DNA of 64,000 nucleotides from the NCBI RefSeq assembly GCF_018364065.1, contig NZ_JAGZMO010000005.1, forward strand, positions 123,921 through 187,920, written 5' to 3'. Below the pieces are notes generated by a model, which saw nothing but the letters and a program-made list of their open reading frames with translations, had not been told where the DNA came from and did not search any database. Numbering within the stretch: position 1 is the stretch's first letter; the number at the start of each line of letters is the position of its first letter. The position numbers and the translations under genes are program-made. Below, piece by piece: positions 9,442 through 17,803 of this stretch. This stretch comes from Veillonella sp. (lineage in GTDB: Bacteria; Bacillota; Negativicutes; Veillonellales; Veillonellaceae).

Positions 9442-10326
9442 TCAGATATCCATACCTTCGCGTTCTTTTAAGAGTTTCAAGAACAAATCTACTGTGCTTG
9501 GATCTTGATGGCTGAAGAATAAGCTTTCTTTGCGATCCAAGGACTGGATGCGATTCATATCGTCTTTAGAAAGTTCAAAGTCGAATACGTTGAAGTTTTC
9601 CGCCATGCGGTCTGCTCTTACGCTCTTGGACAAGCATACAATACCGCGCTGTACTTGCCAACGAATCATAACTTGTGCCGCACTCTTACCGTATTGTTTG
9701 CCGATTTCAGTCAAAACAGGATTAGTGAAGATATTGTCACGGCCTTCAGCAAAGCTGCCCCAGGATTCAATCTGCACATTATGTTTTACCATATTTTCCT
9801 GTGCGTCCACCTGCTGGTTGAACGGATGTGTTTCCACCTGGTTAACTTGAGGGGTAATGCGGTTAAATGCCACCAAATCGCTCAAGCGGTCAGGATAGAA
9901 GTTACTTACGCCGATGTCACGAACTTTGCCTTCATCGTACGCATCTTCCAACGCACGATAAGCACCGTAATAGTCACTGAATGGCTGATGTAATAAAACT
10001 AAATCTAAATAATCCAGCTGCATACGTTTCAAAGAACGATCAATGGATGCTTTCGCATTTTCATAACCATAGTTGCTGAGCCAAACCTTCGTAGTAATGA
10101 AGAGTTCTTCTCTTGGAATACCGGATTCCTTAATGGCTTCGCCCACTTCTTTTTCATTGCCATAGGATTGCGCTGTATCAATGTGACGGTAACCTACCTT
10201 CAAAGCGTCAAGCACGGCCTGTTTTGTATTTTCATTAGGAATTTGGAAAACACCGAATCCGAGAATCGGCATTTTAACACCATTATTTAAAACGACTTCT
10301 TTTGAATTGTTATTATATGTAGACAT
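9442..10326 (-). CDS. Aldo/keto reductase (copy 1)
   Basis: A 294-residue NADPH-dependent aldo/keto reductase of the 2,5-diketo-gluconate reductase-like group. The catalytic tetrad is visible: Asp50 and Tyr55 in HIDTAQSYGNE, Lys80 in TTKVW, His113 in LLHQP. The substrate is unknown. A frame extending seven codons further upstream exists, but its sequence contains the AAGGAG that serves the ATG at 10326, so the shorter form is chosen. It is a paralogue of the next gene, with long identical stretches such as KEVVLNNGVKMPIL. Confidence 0.92.
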   Translation of the reverse strand: MSTYNNNSKEVVLNNGVKMPILGFGVFQIPNENTKQAVLDALKVGYRHIDTAQSYGNEKEVGEAIKESGIPREELFITTKVWLSNYGYENAKASIDRSLKRMQLDYLDLVLLHQPFSDYYGAYRALEDAYDEGKVRDIGVSNFYPDRLSDLVAFNRITPQVNQVETHPFNQQVDAQENMVKHNVQIESWGSFAEGRDNIFTNPVLTEIGKQYGKSAAQVMIRWQVQRGIVCLSKSVRADRMAENFNVFDFELSKDDMNRIQSLDRKESLFFSHQDPSTVDLFLKLLKEREGMDI

Positions 10327-10434
10327 ATAATCACTCCTTTTACTCAAATCTTTACGTTCATTCTGTAACGTTGATTATGTAAGCACTTATGCTATTGAAG
10401 CTCCTAATCTGAAGCCTCATCACTTACAAGTATG

Positions 10435-10464
10435 AGTATATAGAAGTTTATCGTTTTAGTACAA
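10435..10464 (-). promoter_or_regulatory. Candidate promoter of aldo/keto reductase 1
   Basis: On the minus strand TTGTAC (10459-10464) and TATACT (10435-10440) are 18 bp apart. A perfect inverted repeat AGTATA-N9-TATACT lies just upstream at 10482-10502 and could be an operator for a dimeric regulator. Confidence 0.4.
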
Positions 10465-10563
10465 TATCACATTTCCATAGCAGTATACACTTTCGTTATA
10501 CTGGTCATAAATCAGGTCATAAACACATGATTGGCATACTCACTCAAATCCCATTCCATACTT

Positions 10564-10650
10564 TTTGCCGATCCTGGTCAATTCAATAACTCTCGCCGGT
10601 CCTATTCAACTCACCGGTTTTATTCATTACATCTCGCCGGCCTATTTAAT
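10564..10650. repeat. Degenerate ~21-bp tandem repeat
   Basis: Four imperfect units with the core CTCGCCGGTCCTATTCA (variants CTCACCGGTTTTATTCA and CTCGCCGGCCTATTTA) follow one another downstream of aldo/keto reductase 2. Confidence 0.55.
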
Positions 10651-10662
10651 GAGTATCCCGCA

Positions 10663-11526
10663 TTAGTCACGGCTTTTTTTCAGCAAGTTATCCAACATGC
10701 GTGTATCGCGATGGCTCATGAATACGCTCATGTCGCGGTCAATGGTTTTAATTGCCGCCATATCTTCTTCAGTGAGGGCAAAGTCGAATACGTCGAAGTT
10801 CTGCAACATACGTTTTTCACTGGCACTCTTCGCAAGGCATACAATACCGCGTTCCAATTGCCAACGAATCATAACCTGCGCCGTTGTTTTACCATATTTT
10901 TTACCGATTTCTTCCAATACAGGATTGGTAAAGATATTATCATATCCGCGAGCGAAAGCAGCCCAAGATTCCATCTGTACGCCATGGGCTTTCATATTTT
11001 TCTGCGCTTCTTCCTGCTGGAAGTACGGATGCGTTTCCACCTGGTTTACCTGTGGCACAATGTCGTTGAATTCAATAAGGTCGTTCAAGCGGTCCGGATA
11101 GAAGTTACTTACACCGATAGAGCGAACCTTGCCTTCTTTATACGCTTCTTCCAAAGCACGGTACGCACCATAATAATCATTATATGGCTGATGTAACAGC
11201 ATGAGGTCGATGTAGTCCAAGTTCATGCGCTTCAACGCATCATCCACAGCGGCTTTCGCTTTTTCATAGCCGTAGTGATTGAACCAAATCTTCGTTGTTA
11301 CGAAAATTTCATCGCGCGGAACGGATGTGGCATTGACTGCTTCCCCTACTTCTTTTTCATTGCCATACATTTGCGCCGTATCGATGTGGCGATAGCCTAC
11401 TTCTAACGCATCAAGTACAGCCTGTTTAGTATCTTCATTCGGAATCAAATACACACCAAACGCAAGAATCGGCATTTTTACGCCATTATTAAGTACTACT
11501 TCTTTTTCATTTTGATAGCTACCCAT
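10663..11526 (-). CDS. Aldo/keto reductase (copy 2)
   Basis: A 287-residue aldo/keto reductase with tetrad residues Asp49 and Tyr54 (HIDTAQMYGNE), Lys79 (TTKIW) and His112 (LLHQP). It is clearly paralogous to the neighbouring reductase, and the two differ mostly toward the C-terminus. The physiological substrate cannot be told from sequence. AAGGAAG lies upstream of the ATG. The two genes have separate upstream regions, so they need not be cotranscribed. Confidence 0.92.
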   Translation of the reverse strand: MGSYQNEKEVVLNNGVKMPILAFGVYLIPNEDTKQAVLDALEVGYRHIDTAQMYGNEKEVGEAVNATSVPRDEIFVTTKIWFNHYGYEKAKAAVDDALKRMNLDYIDLMLLHQPYNDYYGAYRALEEAYKEGKVRSIGVSNFYPDRLNDLIEFNDIVPQVNQVETHPYFQQEEAQKNMKAHGVQMESWAAFARGYDNIFTNPVLEEIGKKYGKTTAQVMIRWQLERGIVCLAKSASEKRMLQNFDVFDFALTEEDMAAIKTIDRDMSVFMSHRDTRMLDNLLKKSRD

Positions 11527-11652
11527 AAGCCCACTTCCTTCTTTTTCTTAGATAACCTCAACATAATAAACCGGTCTCAATCATTCCGTCATATATACCT
11601 TCAACTCGCTCGGTACTGCCTAATTATAATTAAATTAAAACTATAATTAATA

Positions 11653-11750
11653 GCACATTATAATATGGTGATTTAAAGGCACATTATAATATGGTGAATT
11701 AAAAGCACATTATAATATCGCCAATTAAAGGCACATTATAACATGGTACG
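11653..11750. repeat. Four-copy 26-bp tandem repeat containing ATTATAAT
   Basis: GCACATTATAATATGGTG-type units start at 11653, 11679, 11705 and 11731, an exact 26-bp period. Each unit carries the palindrome ATTATAAT (ATTATAAC in the last), which on either strand resembles a -10 box. It lies downstream of the crotonase terminator and upstream of aldo/keto reductase 2. Confidence 0.8.
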
Positions 11751-11753
11751 TAT

Positions 11754-11797
11754 AGTAAAAATGTGGCCAAGCCGATAAATCGGCCAGGCCACAATGA
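11754..11797 (-). terminator. Terminator of the crotonase gene
   Basis: GTGGCC-AA-GCCGAT and ATCGGCC-AGGCCAC pair with a small internal bulge. On the minus strand the stem is followed by ATTTTTA. Confidence 0.75.
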
Positions 11798-11803
11798 TAT
11801 GTC

Positions 11804-12595
11804 TTATTGACCGGTAAACTTCGGACGACGACGTTCCGCATAGGCGCGAACACCTTCCTTGAAGTCTTCGGAAAAGCCCAATGTGGTCTGCAATTCCACT
11901 TCAAGTTTAGCATATTCATCCCAATTACTGAAGAAGGCCGCCCACATTTGTTCCTTCATCGCCTTGTAGGACAATTCAGGGCCCTTCACTAAACGGCTGC
12001 AGATGCGGTCCGTTGTTTTCACTAATAGTTCCGGTTCACACACTTTATATACAAATCCGTATTCTTTCGCCTTGTCCGCTGTAACCGCTTCACCGGTCAT
12101 AGCGAGCTGCATGGCCCGATTCATGCCCACCGCACGTGTGAGGAGGAACATACCGCCCGCATCAGGAGCGAGGCCTACGTTTACGAACGCCTGAATAAAA
12201 CGGCTGTTGGTAGAGGCGATACACATATCGGCTGCCAATACCATGTTGAATGCGGCACCTGCTACGGCACCGTCCGTGCTCATTACTACAGGTTTGCTCA
12301 TTTTTTTCATGGCAAAGGAAATCTGCATGACTAATTCCGCAATGGCTACTAATGCCTGCTGATCGTCATTTTCCACGGCGCGCTTCATTTCCGCCAAGTC
12401 GCCGCCTACAGAGAATACTTTACCAACCGCATTGAACAGAAGTACCTTTACATCCGGATTTGCCTCACTGCGTTCGATGGCATCCAAGATTTCCTTACAC
12501 ATCGGTACATTAAATCCGTTCTGTACCTCCGGACGATTAAAGGTAATTGTGGCTACATGATTTTCTACGTTGTATAAAATGCCTGTATATTCCAT
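11804..12595 (-). CDS. Enoyl-CoA hydratase/isomerase family protein
   Basis: A 263-residue crotonase-fold protein. The oxyanion-hole segments are visible as FSVGGDLAEM and DGAVAGAAFNMVLAADM. In the catalytic region it has FVNVGLAPDAGG, where hydratases usually carry Glu residues. An Asp at this place is typical of PaaG-like or FabM-like isomerases, so an isomerase acting on an acyl-CoA or acyl-ACP is more likely than a classical hydratase. This is inference from one motif. The gene is monocistronic, with its own terminator and a candidate promoter at 12774-12802. Confidence 0.85.
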   Translation of the reverse strand: MEYTGILYNVENHVATITFNRPEVQNGFNVPMCKEILDAIERSEANPDVKVLLFNAVGKVFSVGGDLAEMKRAVENDDQQALVAIAELVMQISFAMKKMSKPVVMSTDGAVAGAAFNMVLAADMCIASTNSRFIQAFVNVGLAPDAGGMFLLTRAVGMNRAMQLAMTGEAVTADKAKEYGFVYKVCEPELLVKTTDRICSRLVKGPELSYKAMKEQMWAAFFSNWDEYAKLEVELQTTLGFSEDFKEGVRAYAERRRPKFTGQ

Positions 12596-12773
12596 TAGTT
12601 CATAGCTCCATTTCTAATCTGTTGCTTCCACAGATTTCACTGTTAGTTTTAATCCTGTTAATAGTTAAAAGTAATATAATGTGTCGAATCACTTATAAGG
12701 TATTATATATCGATTCGTCTGTGTTATGAATTGAGCGCCTCCCATACTCCATTTTGGTTTATTTATTATTATT

Positions 12774-12802
12774 AGTATAGCGAATTTTTTCGATATTGAA
12801 AA
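12774..12802 (-). promoter_or_regulatory. Candidate promoter of the crotonase gene
   Basis: On the minus strand TTTTCA (12797-12802) and TATACT (12774-12779) are 17 bp apart. A second, similar GCTATAC element lies about 68 bp upstream and may be an alternative -10. Confidence 0.4.
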
Positions 12803-12944
12803 GGGGCAACAGCTTTCATGGTTATTTTACAATTCAACTATTCGTATAGCGCATTTTTACTTTTTCTAATCTTTTGTAAAATTGTAAAAATCCCTATAAA
12901 TGCTTGATTCCCCCTATTTCATACCAAAAAAGCCTATATTTTCA

Positions 12945-12971
12945 TTACAGTTTCATTACAAATACTTTACA
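12945..12971 (+). promoter_or_regulatory. Pho-box-like triple TTACA repeat
   Basis: TTACA occurs at 12945, 12956 and 12967, an exact 11-bp period (one helical turn). PhoP/PhoB sites in Firmicutes and Proteobacteria are direct repeats with this period. The site lies about 90 bp before an alkaline phosphatase, the classical target of such regulation. No PhoPR genes are in the window. Confidence 0.65.
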
Positions 12972-13057
12972 GTCTTTTTTCTGTATCTTTTACTTTATCA
13001 ATGCTAGCATAAATGTAATGAAGATTCTATTGTATCTATTGTTTAGGAGGAATAAAA

Positions 13058-14932
13058 ATGAATCAGAAACAGCGTCTTCGTTTAACCATTATGTTAAGTT
13101 TAGCAAGTACCTTGGCTTTCACTTCACCAATGATCAGCCAGGCAGCTAATGAAACAGACGCATTGGCAGCGCCGGCTAAAGTGGTAGCCGCTCAGTCCTT
13201 AACTGCAAATCAATTACCTATGATGAGCCAGGACATCAAAATTTTACCTATTAACCAGGCAAAATTATGGCGCGGTCAACATTTTGATTTGGAAGTAGAA
13301 TTACCATCCAACATTAAAGAAGTATCTGTAACCATCAATGGTGAAGATGCTGCAAAAGCTTTAAACGACAAAGCAACTGTAACTGACAAAGGCACTCATC
13401 TTTCCTATCGTATCGATGACGCCGCTTTCACAGCTGTAGGTCCTAAAGCTGTAAAAGTATTGGCTTCCGACGGCACTAACACTTACACTCGTACAGTTAA
13501 CTACGAAGTAGTAAATGAAGTAGCTCAGAAAAAAGCTAAAAACGTTATCCTTTTCGTAGGTGACGGCATGAGCTTACAAGCTAAGGAAATGGCTCGTATC
13601 CTTTCCAAAGGCTTATCCGACGGTAAATTCAACGATGTCCTCAACATGGAAAAAATGCCTAACATGGCATTGATCACAACTTCCGGTTACGACTCCATTG
13701 TAACTGACTCCGCAAACAGTGCTTCCGCTTACAACACCGGTAACAAATCCGTTGTTAACGCTATGGGCGTTTACGAAAACAGCACTCCGGACCCATTGGA
13801 CGATCCAAAAGTAGAAACTATCGCTGAAATGGTATCCCGTTCCAAAGGCATGTCCTACGGTATGGTTACTACAGCAGCCGTTACTGACGCTACTCCAGCC
13901 GCTGTAACAGCTCACACTCGTCGTCGCGCTGAACAAAACTACATCGCTAACGACTTCATCAACCGTACAAATCCTCCGGCTGTAGTAATGGGCGGCGGTG
14001 CTCAATTCTTCTTACCTTTAGACACTCCTGGTTCCAAACGTAAAGACAACATCAACGTTATTCAGGAATTCAAAGACAAAGGTTACCAATTTGCCGGTAC
14101 AAAAACTGAATTGGAAGCTCTTAGCAGCGACAAACCAATCCTTGGTTTATTCCAATTAAACACAATGAACGTTTACATGGACCGCGCATTCTTACCTACT
14201 AACGAAAAAGTATTAAAAGGTTTCACTGACCAACCTGGTCTTGTTGAAATGACTAAGAAAGCCATCGAAGTATTGGAAAAGAACCCTAACGGCTTCTTCT
14301 TAATGTCCGAAGGCGCTTCCATCGACAAACAATTACATGCTATGGATTGGCAGCGTGCTACTTATGATGCTATCGAACTCGACCAAGCTGTTAAGTACGC
14401 TCAGGAATACTCCAAAGCTCATGGCGACAACACATTGATCATCGTAGTAGCTGACCATGCTCACGGCGTAAGTATCACCGGTACTTACAGCGAAGCTGAA
14501 GGCAAAGTAGGTCGTGAAGCTGTACGCGTTTACGGCGACGCTAAATGGCCAACATTCGTTGACGCTAACAACGACGGCTTCCCTGATAACCCTGATGCAG
14601 ACGTAACATTAGCAGTTCAATACGCTAACGCTCCTGATCACTACGAAAACTATCGTTTCCAAACTACTCCACATGATCCAGCTACTGCCGGCAAAGACGG
14701 TCATGTAATCGCCAACCCTAACCGTGCACCTCAAGGCGCACGTCTTGTAGAAGGTAACTTACCTACTACTACCGGCGAAACTAGCGAAGTTCACTCCGCT
14801 GACGACGTAGTTCTTATGGCTCAAGGCCCTGGCTCCGAATACTTCCATGGCGTAATGGACAACACTGAAGTATTCTTCGGTATTATGCGTGCCTTAGGCG
14901 TAGATGCCACTAAAAACCCTAACAACAAATAA
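13058..14932 (+). CDS. phoA: Secreted alkaline phosphatase
   Basis: A 624-residue exported phosphomonoesterase of the PhoA family. It has a signal peptide of about 30 residues (cleavage near SQA-AN) and an N-terminal beta-rich segment (about 45-160) with no clear family. The catalytic domain follows, with metal-binding FVGDGMS, the nucleophile Ser in TDSANSASAYNTG, MGGGAQFFLP, VADHAHG and HSADDVVLMAQGPGS. It should release phosphate from organic esters in the periplasm. GGAGGAA lies upstream of the start. It is the first gene of a plus-strand operon with a small secreted protein and an ABC transporter, and a Pho-box-like repeat precedes it. Confidence 0.92.
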   Translation: MNQKQRLRLTIMLSLASTLAFTSPMISQAANETDALAAPAKVVAAQSLTANQLPMMSQDIKILPINQAKLWRGQHFDLEVELPSNIKEVSVTINGEDAAKALNDKATVTDKGTHLSYRIDDAAFTAVGPKAVKVLASDGTNTYTRTVNYEVVNEVAQKKAKNVILFVGDGMSLQAKEMARILSKGLSDGKFNDVLNMEKMPNMALITTSGYDSIVTDSANSASAYNTGNKSVVNAMGVYENSTPDPLDDPKVETIAEMVSRSKGMSYGMVTTAAVTDATPAAVTAHTRRRAEQNYIANDFINRTNPPAVVMGGGAQFFLPLDTPGSKRKDNINVIQEFKDKGYQFAGTKTELEALSSDKPILGLFQLNTMNVYMDRAFLPTNEKVLKGFTDQPGLVEMTKKAIEVLEKNPNGFFLMSEGASIDKQLHAMDWQRATYDAIELDQAVKYAQEYSKAHGDNTLIIVVADHAHGVSITGTYSEAEGKVGREAVRVYGDAKWPTFVDANNDGFPDNPDADVTLAVQYANAPDHYENYRFQTTPHDPATAGKDGHVIANPNRAPQGARLVEGNLPTTTGETSEVHSADDVVLMAQGPGSEYFHGVMDNTEVFFGIMRALGVDATKNPNNK

Positions 14933-14946
14933 GGATTGTGTTATCT

Positions 14947-15393
14947 ATGAAGTATATTAAAACAGCATTACGATTTTTGTTACTACTGTTTGTATTGCAA
15001 GGGGCAGCCGGCACTGCCCCTTCAGTGCATGCTCAATGGTTAAGTTTTGATGAGATGTATGCGGGCGCCTCTTCTCAGGGGCTCATCATGTCCGATACAC
15101 TCCAATCTATGAACGGTCAAACCGTAACGATGGAAGGCTTCATGGCGCCTCCGTTAAAACCGAGCATCAATTTCTTCGTGCTCACTGAAGTGCCAATGTC
15201 TATTTGCCCATTCTGCTCCTCTGATGCGGATTGGCCAAGCAACATCGTTGTCGTGTACTTAGATGATCCGTTCATCGCCTTGCCTTATGACCAGGACATT
15301 ACCGTTACCGGTCGTTTGGAAATTGGCAGTTATGTTGATTCAGAAACAGGTTTTGTCAGCCTCGTGAGAATTCGCAACGCAACCGTTGACTGA
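14947..15393 (+). CDS. Small secreted protein with a CPFC motif
   Basis: A 148-residue protein with a signal peptide (hydrophobic core to about residue 20, likely cleavage near VHA-Q). The mature part contains the line PMSICPFCSSDADWPS, a CxxC pair like that of thiol or metal proteins, followed by a beta-strand-rich segment ending in an OB-like strand pattern. I do not recognise the family. It lies between alkaline phosphatase and the ABC transporter, 12 bp before the ATPase, and may be a periplasmic partner of the transporter. A GTG at 14938 is only 2 bases past AAGGA, so the ATG at 14947 is the better start. Confidence 0.75.
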   Translation: MKYIKTALRFLLLLFVLQGAAGTAPSVHAQWLSFDEMYAGASSQGLIMSDTLQSMNGQTVTMEGFMAPPLKPSINFFVLTEVPMSICPFCSSDADWPSNIVVVYLDDPFIALPYDQDITVTGRLEIGSYVDSETGFVSLVRIRNATVD

Positions 15394-15405
15394 TGAGGTG
15401 CTTTT

Positions 15406-16233
15406 ATGATTGAAATTAAAAATTTAGTTCATCGTTATAAGGACGGCAATCAATATATCCAAGCTCTGTCCGTACCGGAATTCACTGCTGAAACAGGAAG
15501 TCAGTGGTGCCTCACCGGCGTCAGCGGTAGTGGCAAATCCACCTTATTGCATTGTCTGTCAGGCCTGATTATTCCTTCTGAAGGGCGCGTCGCCATTGAC
15601 GATATGGTTATTACCGACGGCAACACCTCAGCCATTACCAAGTGGCGCAGCAATCACGTAGGTTATGTTTTCCAGGACTTCAACCTGCTCCCCTTCCTGT
15701 CGGCCAAAGATAACATTTGTACAGGAGCTTATTTCAGCCATAAAACTGACAAATTAACCTTTCTCAATGATTTAGAACAACTCATGGTCTCCATGGATAT
15801 TGCCGCCATTGCGCACAAAAAACCGGCGCAACTCAGTAAGGGCGAGCAGCAGCGCGTGGCCATTGCACGTGCGCTTATTAAACAGCCGTCACTCCTCTTG
15901 GCAGATGAACCGACTGCCAATTTGGATGCGCATAACAGTACGATTGTACTGAATTTATTGCGTAATTACTGTAAAGATCAACAGGCAACCTTAATCGTAG
16001 CCTCTCATGACAGCACTGTTATCGAGGCCTTCGAAAATCGGTTGCATTTAGAAAAGAATGCCCCTTCACAACCTGTTACCGGGGACTCTGACAATCAGAA
16101 AGCCGCAAGCATAACCGTCAGCGACAGCCACGCCAAGTCCGCCGCTGATGCCGTTCACCCCGGCAAAGCTGATTCCAACGTAACCGCGTCCCTGCATAGG
16201 GACGCAGAAAGTCAGGTGTCCTATGATTTATAG
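15406..16233 (+). CDS. ABC transporter ATP-binding protein, LolD/MacB type
   Basis: A 275-residue ATPase with Walker A GVSGSGKST (about residues 38-46), Q-loop FQDFNLLPF, signature LSKGEQQRVAIARAL, Walker B LLLADEPTANLD and the switch His in ASHD. The pattern is that of the MacB/LolD/FtsE subfamily, which drives mechanotransmission and not substrate import. The last 50 residues are a Ser/Ala/Asp-rich tail not normally present. Its stop overlaps the permease start by 11 bp, a sign of translational coupling. Confidence 0.88.
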   Translation: MIEIKNLVHRYKDGNQYIQALSVPEFTAETGSQWCLTGVSGSGKSTLLHCLSGLIIPSEGRVAIDDMVITDGNTSAITKWRSNHVGYVFQDFNLLPFLSAKDNICTGAYFSHKTDKLTFLNDLEQLMVSMDIAAIAHKKPAQLSKGEQQRVAIARALIKQPSLLLADEPTANLDAHNSTIVLNLLRNYCKDQQATLIVASHDSTVIEAFENRLHLEKNAPSQPVTGDSDNQKAASITVSDSHAKSAADAVHPGKADSNVTASLHRDAESQVSYDL

Positions 16234-17431
16234 AATTGCATGGAAACAGTTGTGGTCGAAGCCGCTTACAACCTTTTTGCTTCTCCTCGTTCTGGCTACC
16301 TCCATCGGCTTGAGCGTATTAGTAGGCACTTTGGGCGTCGGTTTCCAACAGGGCCTGACAACCGCTACGGAACCTTTCACCTTATTGGTAGGGTCCACGG
16401 GCAGCAGTCAGCAGTTAGTAATGAACACTGTATTCTTACAGGACCGTCCGTTAGGTAATATTCCCTATGCGGAAGTAGATAAATTGCGCAGTCAGCCTAA
16501 GCTCGTACTGGCAGCAGTACCGCTCGCTATGGGCGACAATGTGCAGGGCTTCCGCATTATCGGGACGGAACCTGAAATCTTCACCCTTCGTCCTAAGCGC
16601 AATGCACCGGAATGGTTGCGCATCGACAAAGGGGAACAATTTAAAAAGCCTTTTGAAGCGGTTATCGGCAGTGCCGTAGCCGAACGTACAGGTCTTAAAG
16701 TAGGCGATACTTTCAACTCCACGCACGGCAATGTGAGCAAGGGCAAAGCCCATGCGGAACATCCGTTTACAGTTGTGGGTATTTTAGATACGACAAACGG
16801 ACCATACGATCAGGCGGTATTAACCTCTATCGAAAGCATTTGGGATCTTCACAGCTCCATTAATAAAACGGGCGAACATACCGATAAAAAAGGAGCTGTT
16901 ACGACGATTCTCGTAGAGCCGATGGGCTATAACCAGGCCTACATGCTCGCCTCCACTTACAGCAGTCGAAAAGATGTGCAACTCGTATTCCCCGCACAAA
17001 TCATTGTACAGCTTTTCAACTTAATGGGGCGCGGCGAACAAATCTGGCGTCCTGTGGGCTATCTGATAATTTCCCTTTCGTTAATCGTTATGATCGTAAC
17101 GATTTATCTGGCCACAATGGGACGCATTAAAGACTATGCGATTTTAAAAACCTTAGGTGCCTCTTCCAAACAACTGTACGCGATTCTGTGCAGTCAGTCA
17201 CTGACTATTATCCTCCTCGGTGTAGTTATCGGCACCATCGGCGGATTCAGCGCCTACGCGGCCATTGCCAATTACGTGACCTCCACCTCAGCAATTCACG
17301 TACCGAGCAGCATTACCCTAATTCCCTATGCGCTACTCGGCATCATTATATTGGCAGGGTTCCTGGCAAGCCTGATTCCACTGTACATTTTACAGCGTCG
17401 CATAGACTCGTTACTGAGCTCCATGTATTAA
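16223..17431 (+). CDS. FtsX/MacB-like ABC transporter permease
   Basis: A 402-residue membrane protein with the type VII ABC fold: TM1 at about 17-40, a large extracytoplasmic MacB_PCD-like domain (about 45-270), then three TM helices (about 275-297, 322-345, 368-390) forming the FtsX domain. LolC/E and MacB use this fold to move lipoproteins or peptides between inner membrane and periplasmic partners. The cargo here is unknown, though the secreted CPFC protein encoded upstream is a candidate partner. Confidence 0.87.
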   Translation: MIYRIAWKQLWSKPLTTFLLLLVLATSIGLSVLVGTLGVGFQQGLTTATEPFTLLVGSTGSSQQLVMNTVFLQDRPLGNIPYAEVDKLRSQPKLVLAAVPLAMGDNVQGFRIIGTEPEIFTLRPKRNAPEWLRIDKGEQFKKPFEAVIGSAVAERTGLKVGDTFNSTHGNVSKGKAHAEHPFTVVGILDTTNGPYDQAVLTSIESIWDLHSSINKTGEHTDKKGAVTTILVEPMGYNQAYMLASTYSSRKDVQLVFPAQIIVQLFNLMGRGEQIWRPVGYLIISLSLIVMIVTIYLATMGRIKDYAILKTLGASSKQLYAILCSQSLTIILLGVVIGTIGGFSAYAAIANYVTSTSAIHVPSSITLIPYALLGIIILAGFLASLIPLYILQRRIDSLLSSMY

Positions 17432-17607
17432 ACCCTGCATGAGCTCCACATACAGCTTTACACCGCCTATGCTCACCCCATAGCGTGTAAAGATCGTATG
17501 AACCCACATAGTTATATGTGATTCGCTTATGTACTCACCATACATAAGATCCCTATACACCTTTATACCCGGTACTTTGCTTCACACACTAATCCCCAAG
17601 CGAAGTA
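17432..17607. repeat. Cluster of small stem-loops
   Basis: Consecutive inverted repeats follow the permease stop: CTTTACAC..GTGTAAAG (about 17457-17492), CTTATGTA..TACATAAG (about 17526-17548) and GTACTTTGCTT..AAGCGAAGTAC (about 17572-17608). None has a T run of its own. Confidence 0.5.
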
Positions 17608-17678
17608 CAAAAAAGCAACAAGCTGAATCTTTCACTCCTCCATGACAATCAGGAAGATTCGCTTGTTGCTTTTTCCTT
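17608..17678. terminator. Bidirectional terminator
   Basis: The arms AAAAAGCAACAAGC and GCTTGTTGCTTTTT, with an inner AATCTT/AAGATT pair, form a long stem flanked by A and T runs. It separates the plus-strand operon from the minus-strand gene to the right. Confidence 0.75.
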
Positions 17679-17803
17679 TTATTAAATTGTATTTAACGTT
17701 TTACTGGCTGTTTTCAGTTGTATTTCGGTATAATTACATTACTTCCGCTTCCGACATGATTGCTCCGGTTTCGCTGTCTTATGCCAATTTATTTCGAACT
17801 AGC

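Larger units (their letters stand above)
10327..10662. other. Intergenic region between the two aldo/keto reductases
   Basis: No gene on either strand. It holds the promoter and operator candidates of copy 1 (10435-10502) and a degenerate tandem repeat (10564-10650). No clear terminator for copy 2 is seen. Confidence 0.45.
12596..13057. other. Divergent regulatory region of the crotonase and phosphatase genes
   Basis: No gene is supported. The left half serves the minus-strand crotonase and the right half carries the Pho-box-like repeat of the plus-strand phosphatase. A 16-bp near-duplicate (GTATAGCGAATTTTTT near 12775, GTATAGCGCATTTTTA near 12844) lies between them. Confidence 0.5.

Noticed and set aside
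10531..11196. A 221-codon plus-strand frame opposite aldo/keto reductase 2
   Set aside because: It is antisense to a well-supported enzyme and has no RBS and no protein-like pattern.
11653..11750. A possible CRISPR array
   Set aside because: The 26-bp units are contiguous with no spacers and no cas genes are nearby. The same holds for the repeats at 18370 and 40987.
12904..13149. An 81-codon frame overlapping the start of the alkaline phosphatase
   Set aside because: It covers the Pho-box-like region and the phosphatase signal peptide in another frame, with no RBS.
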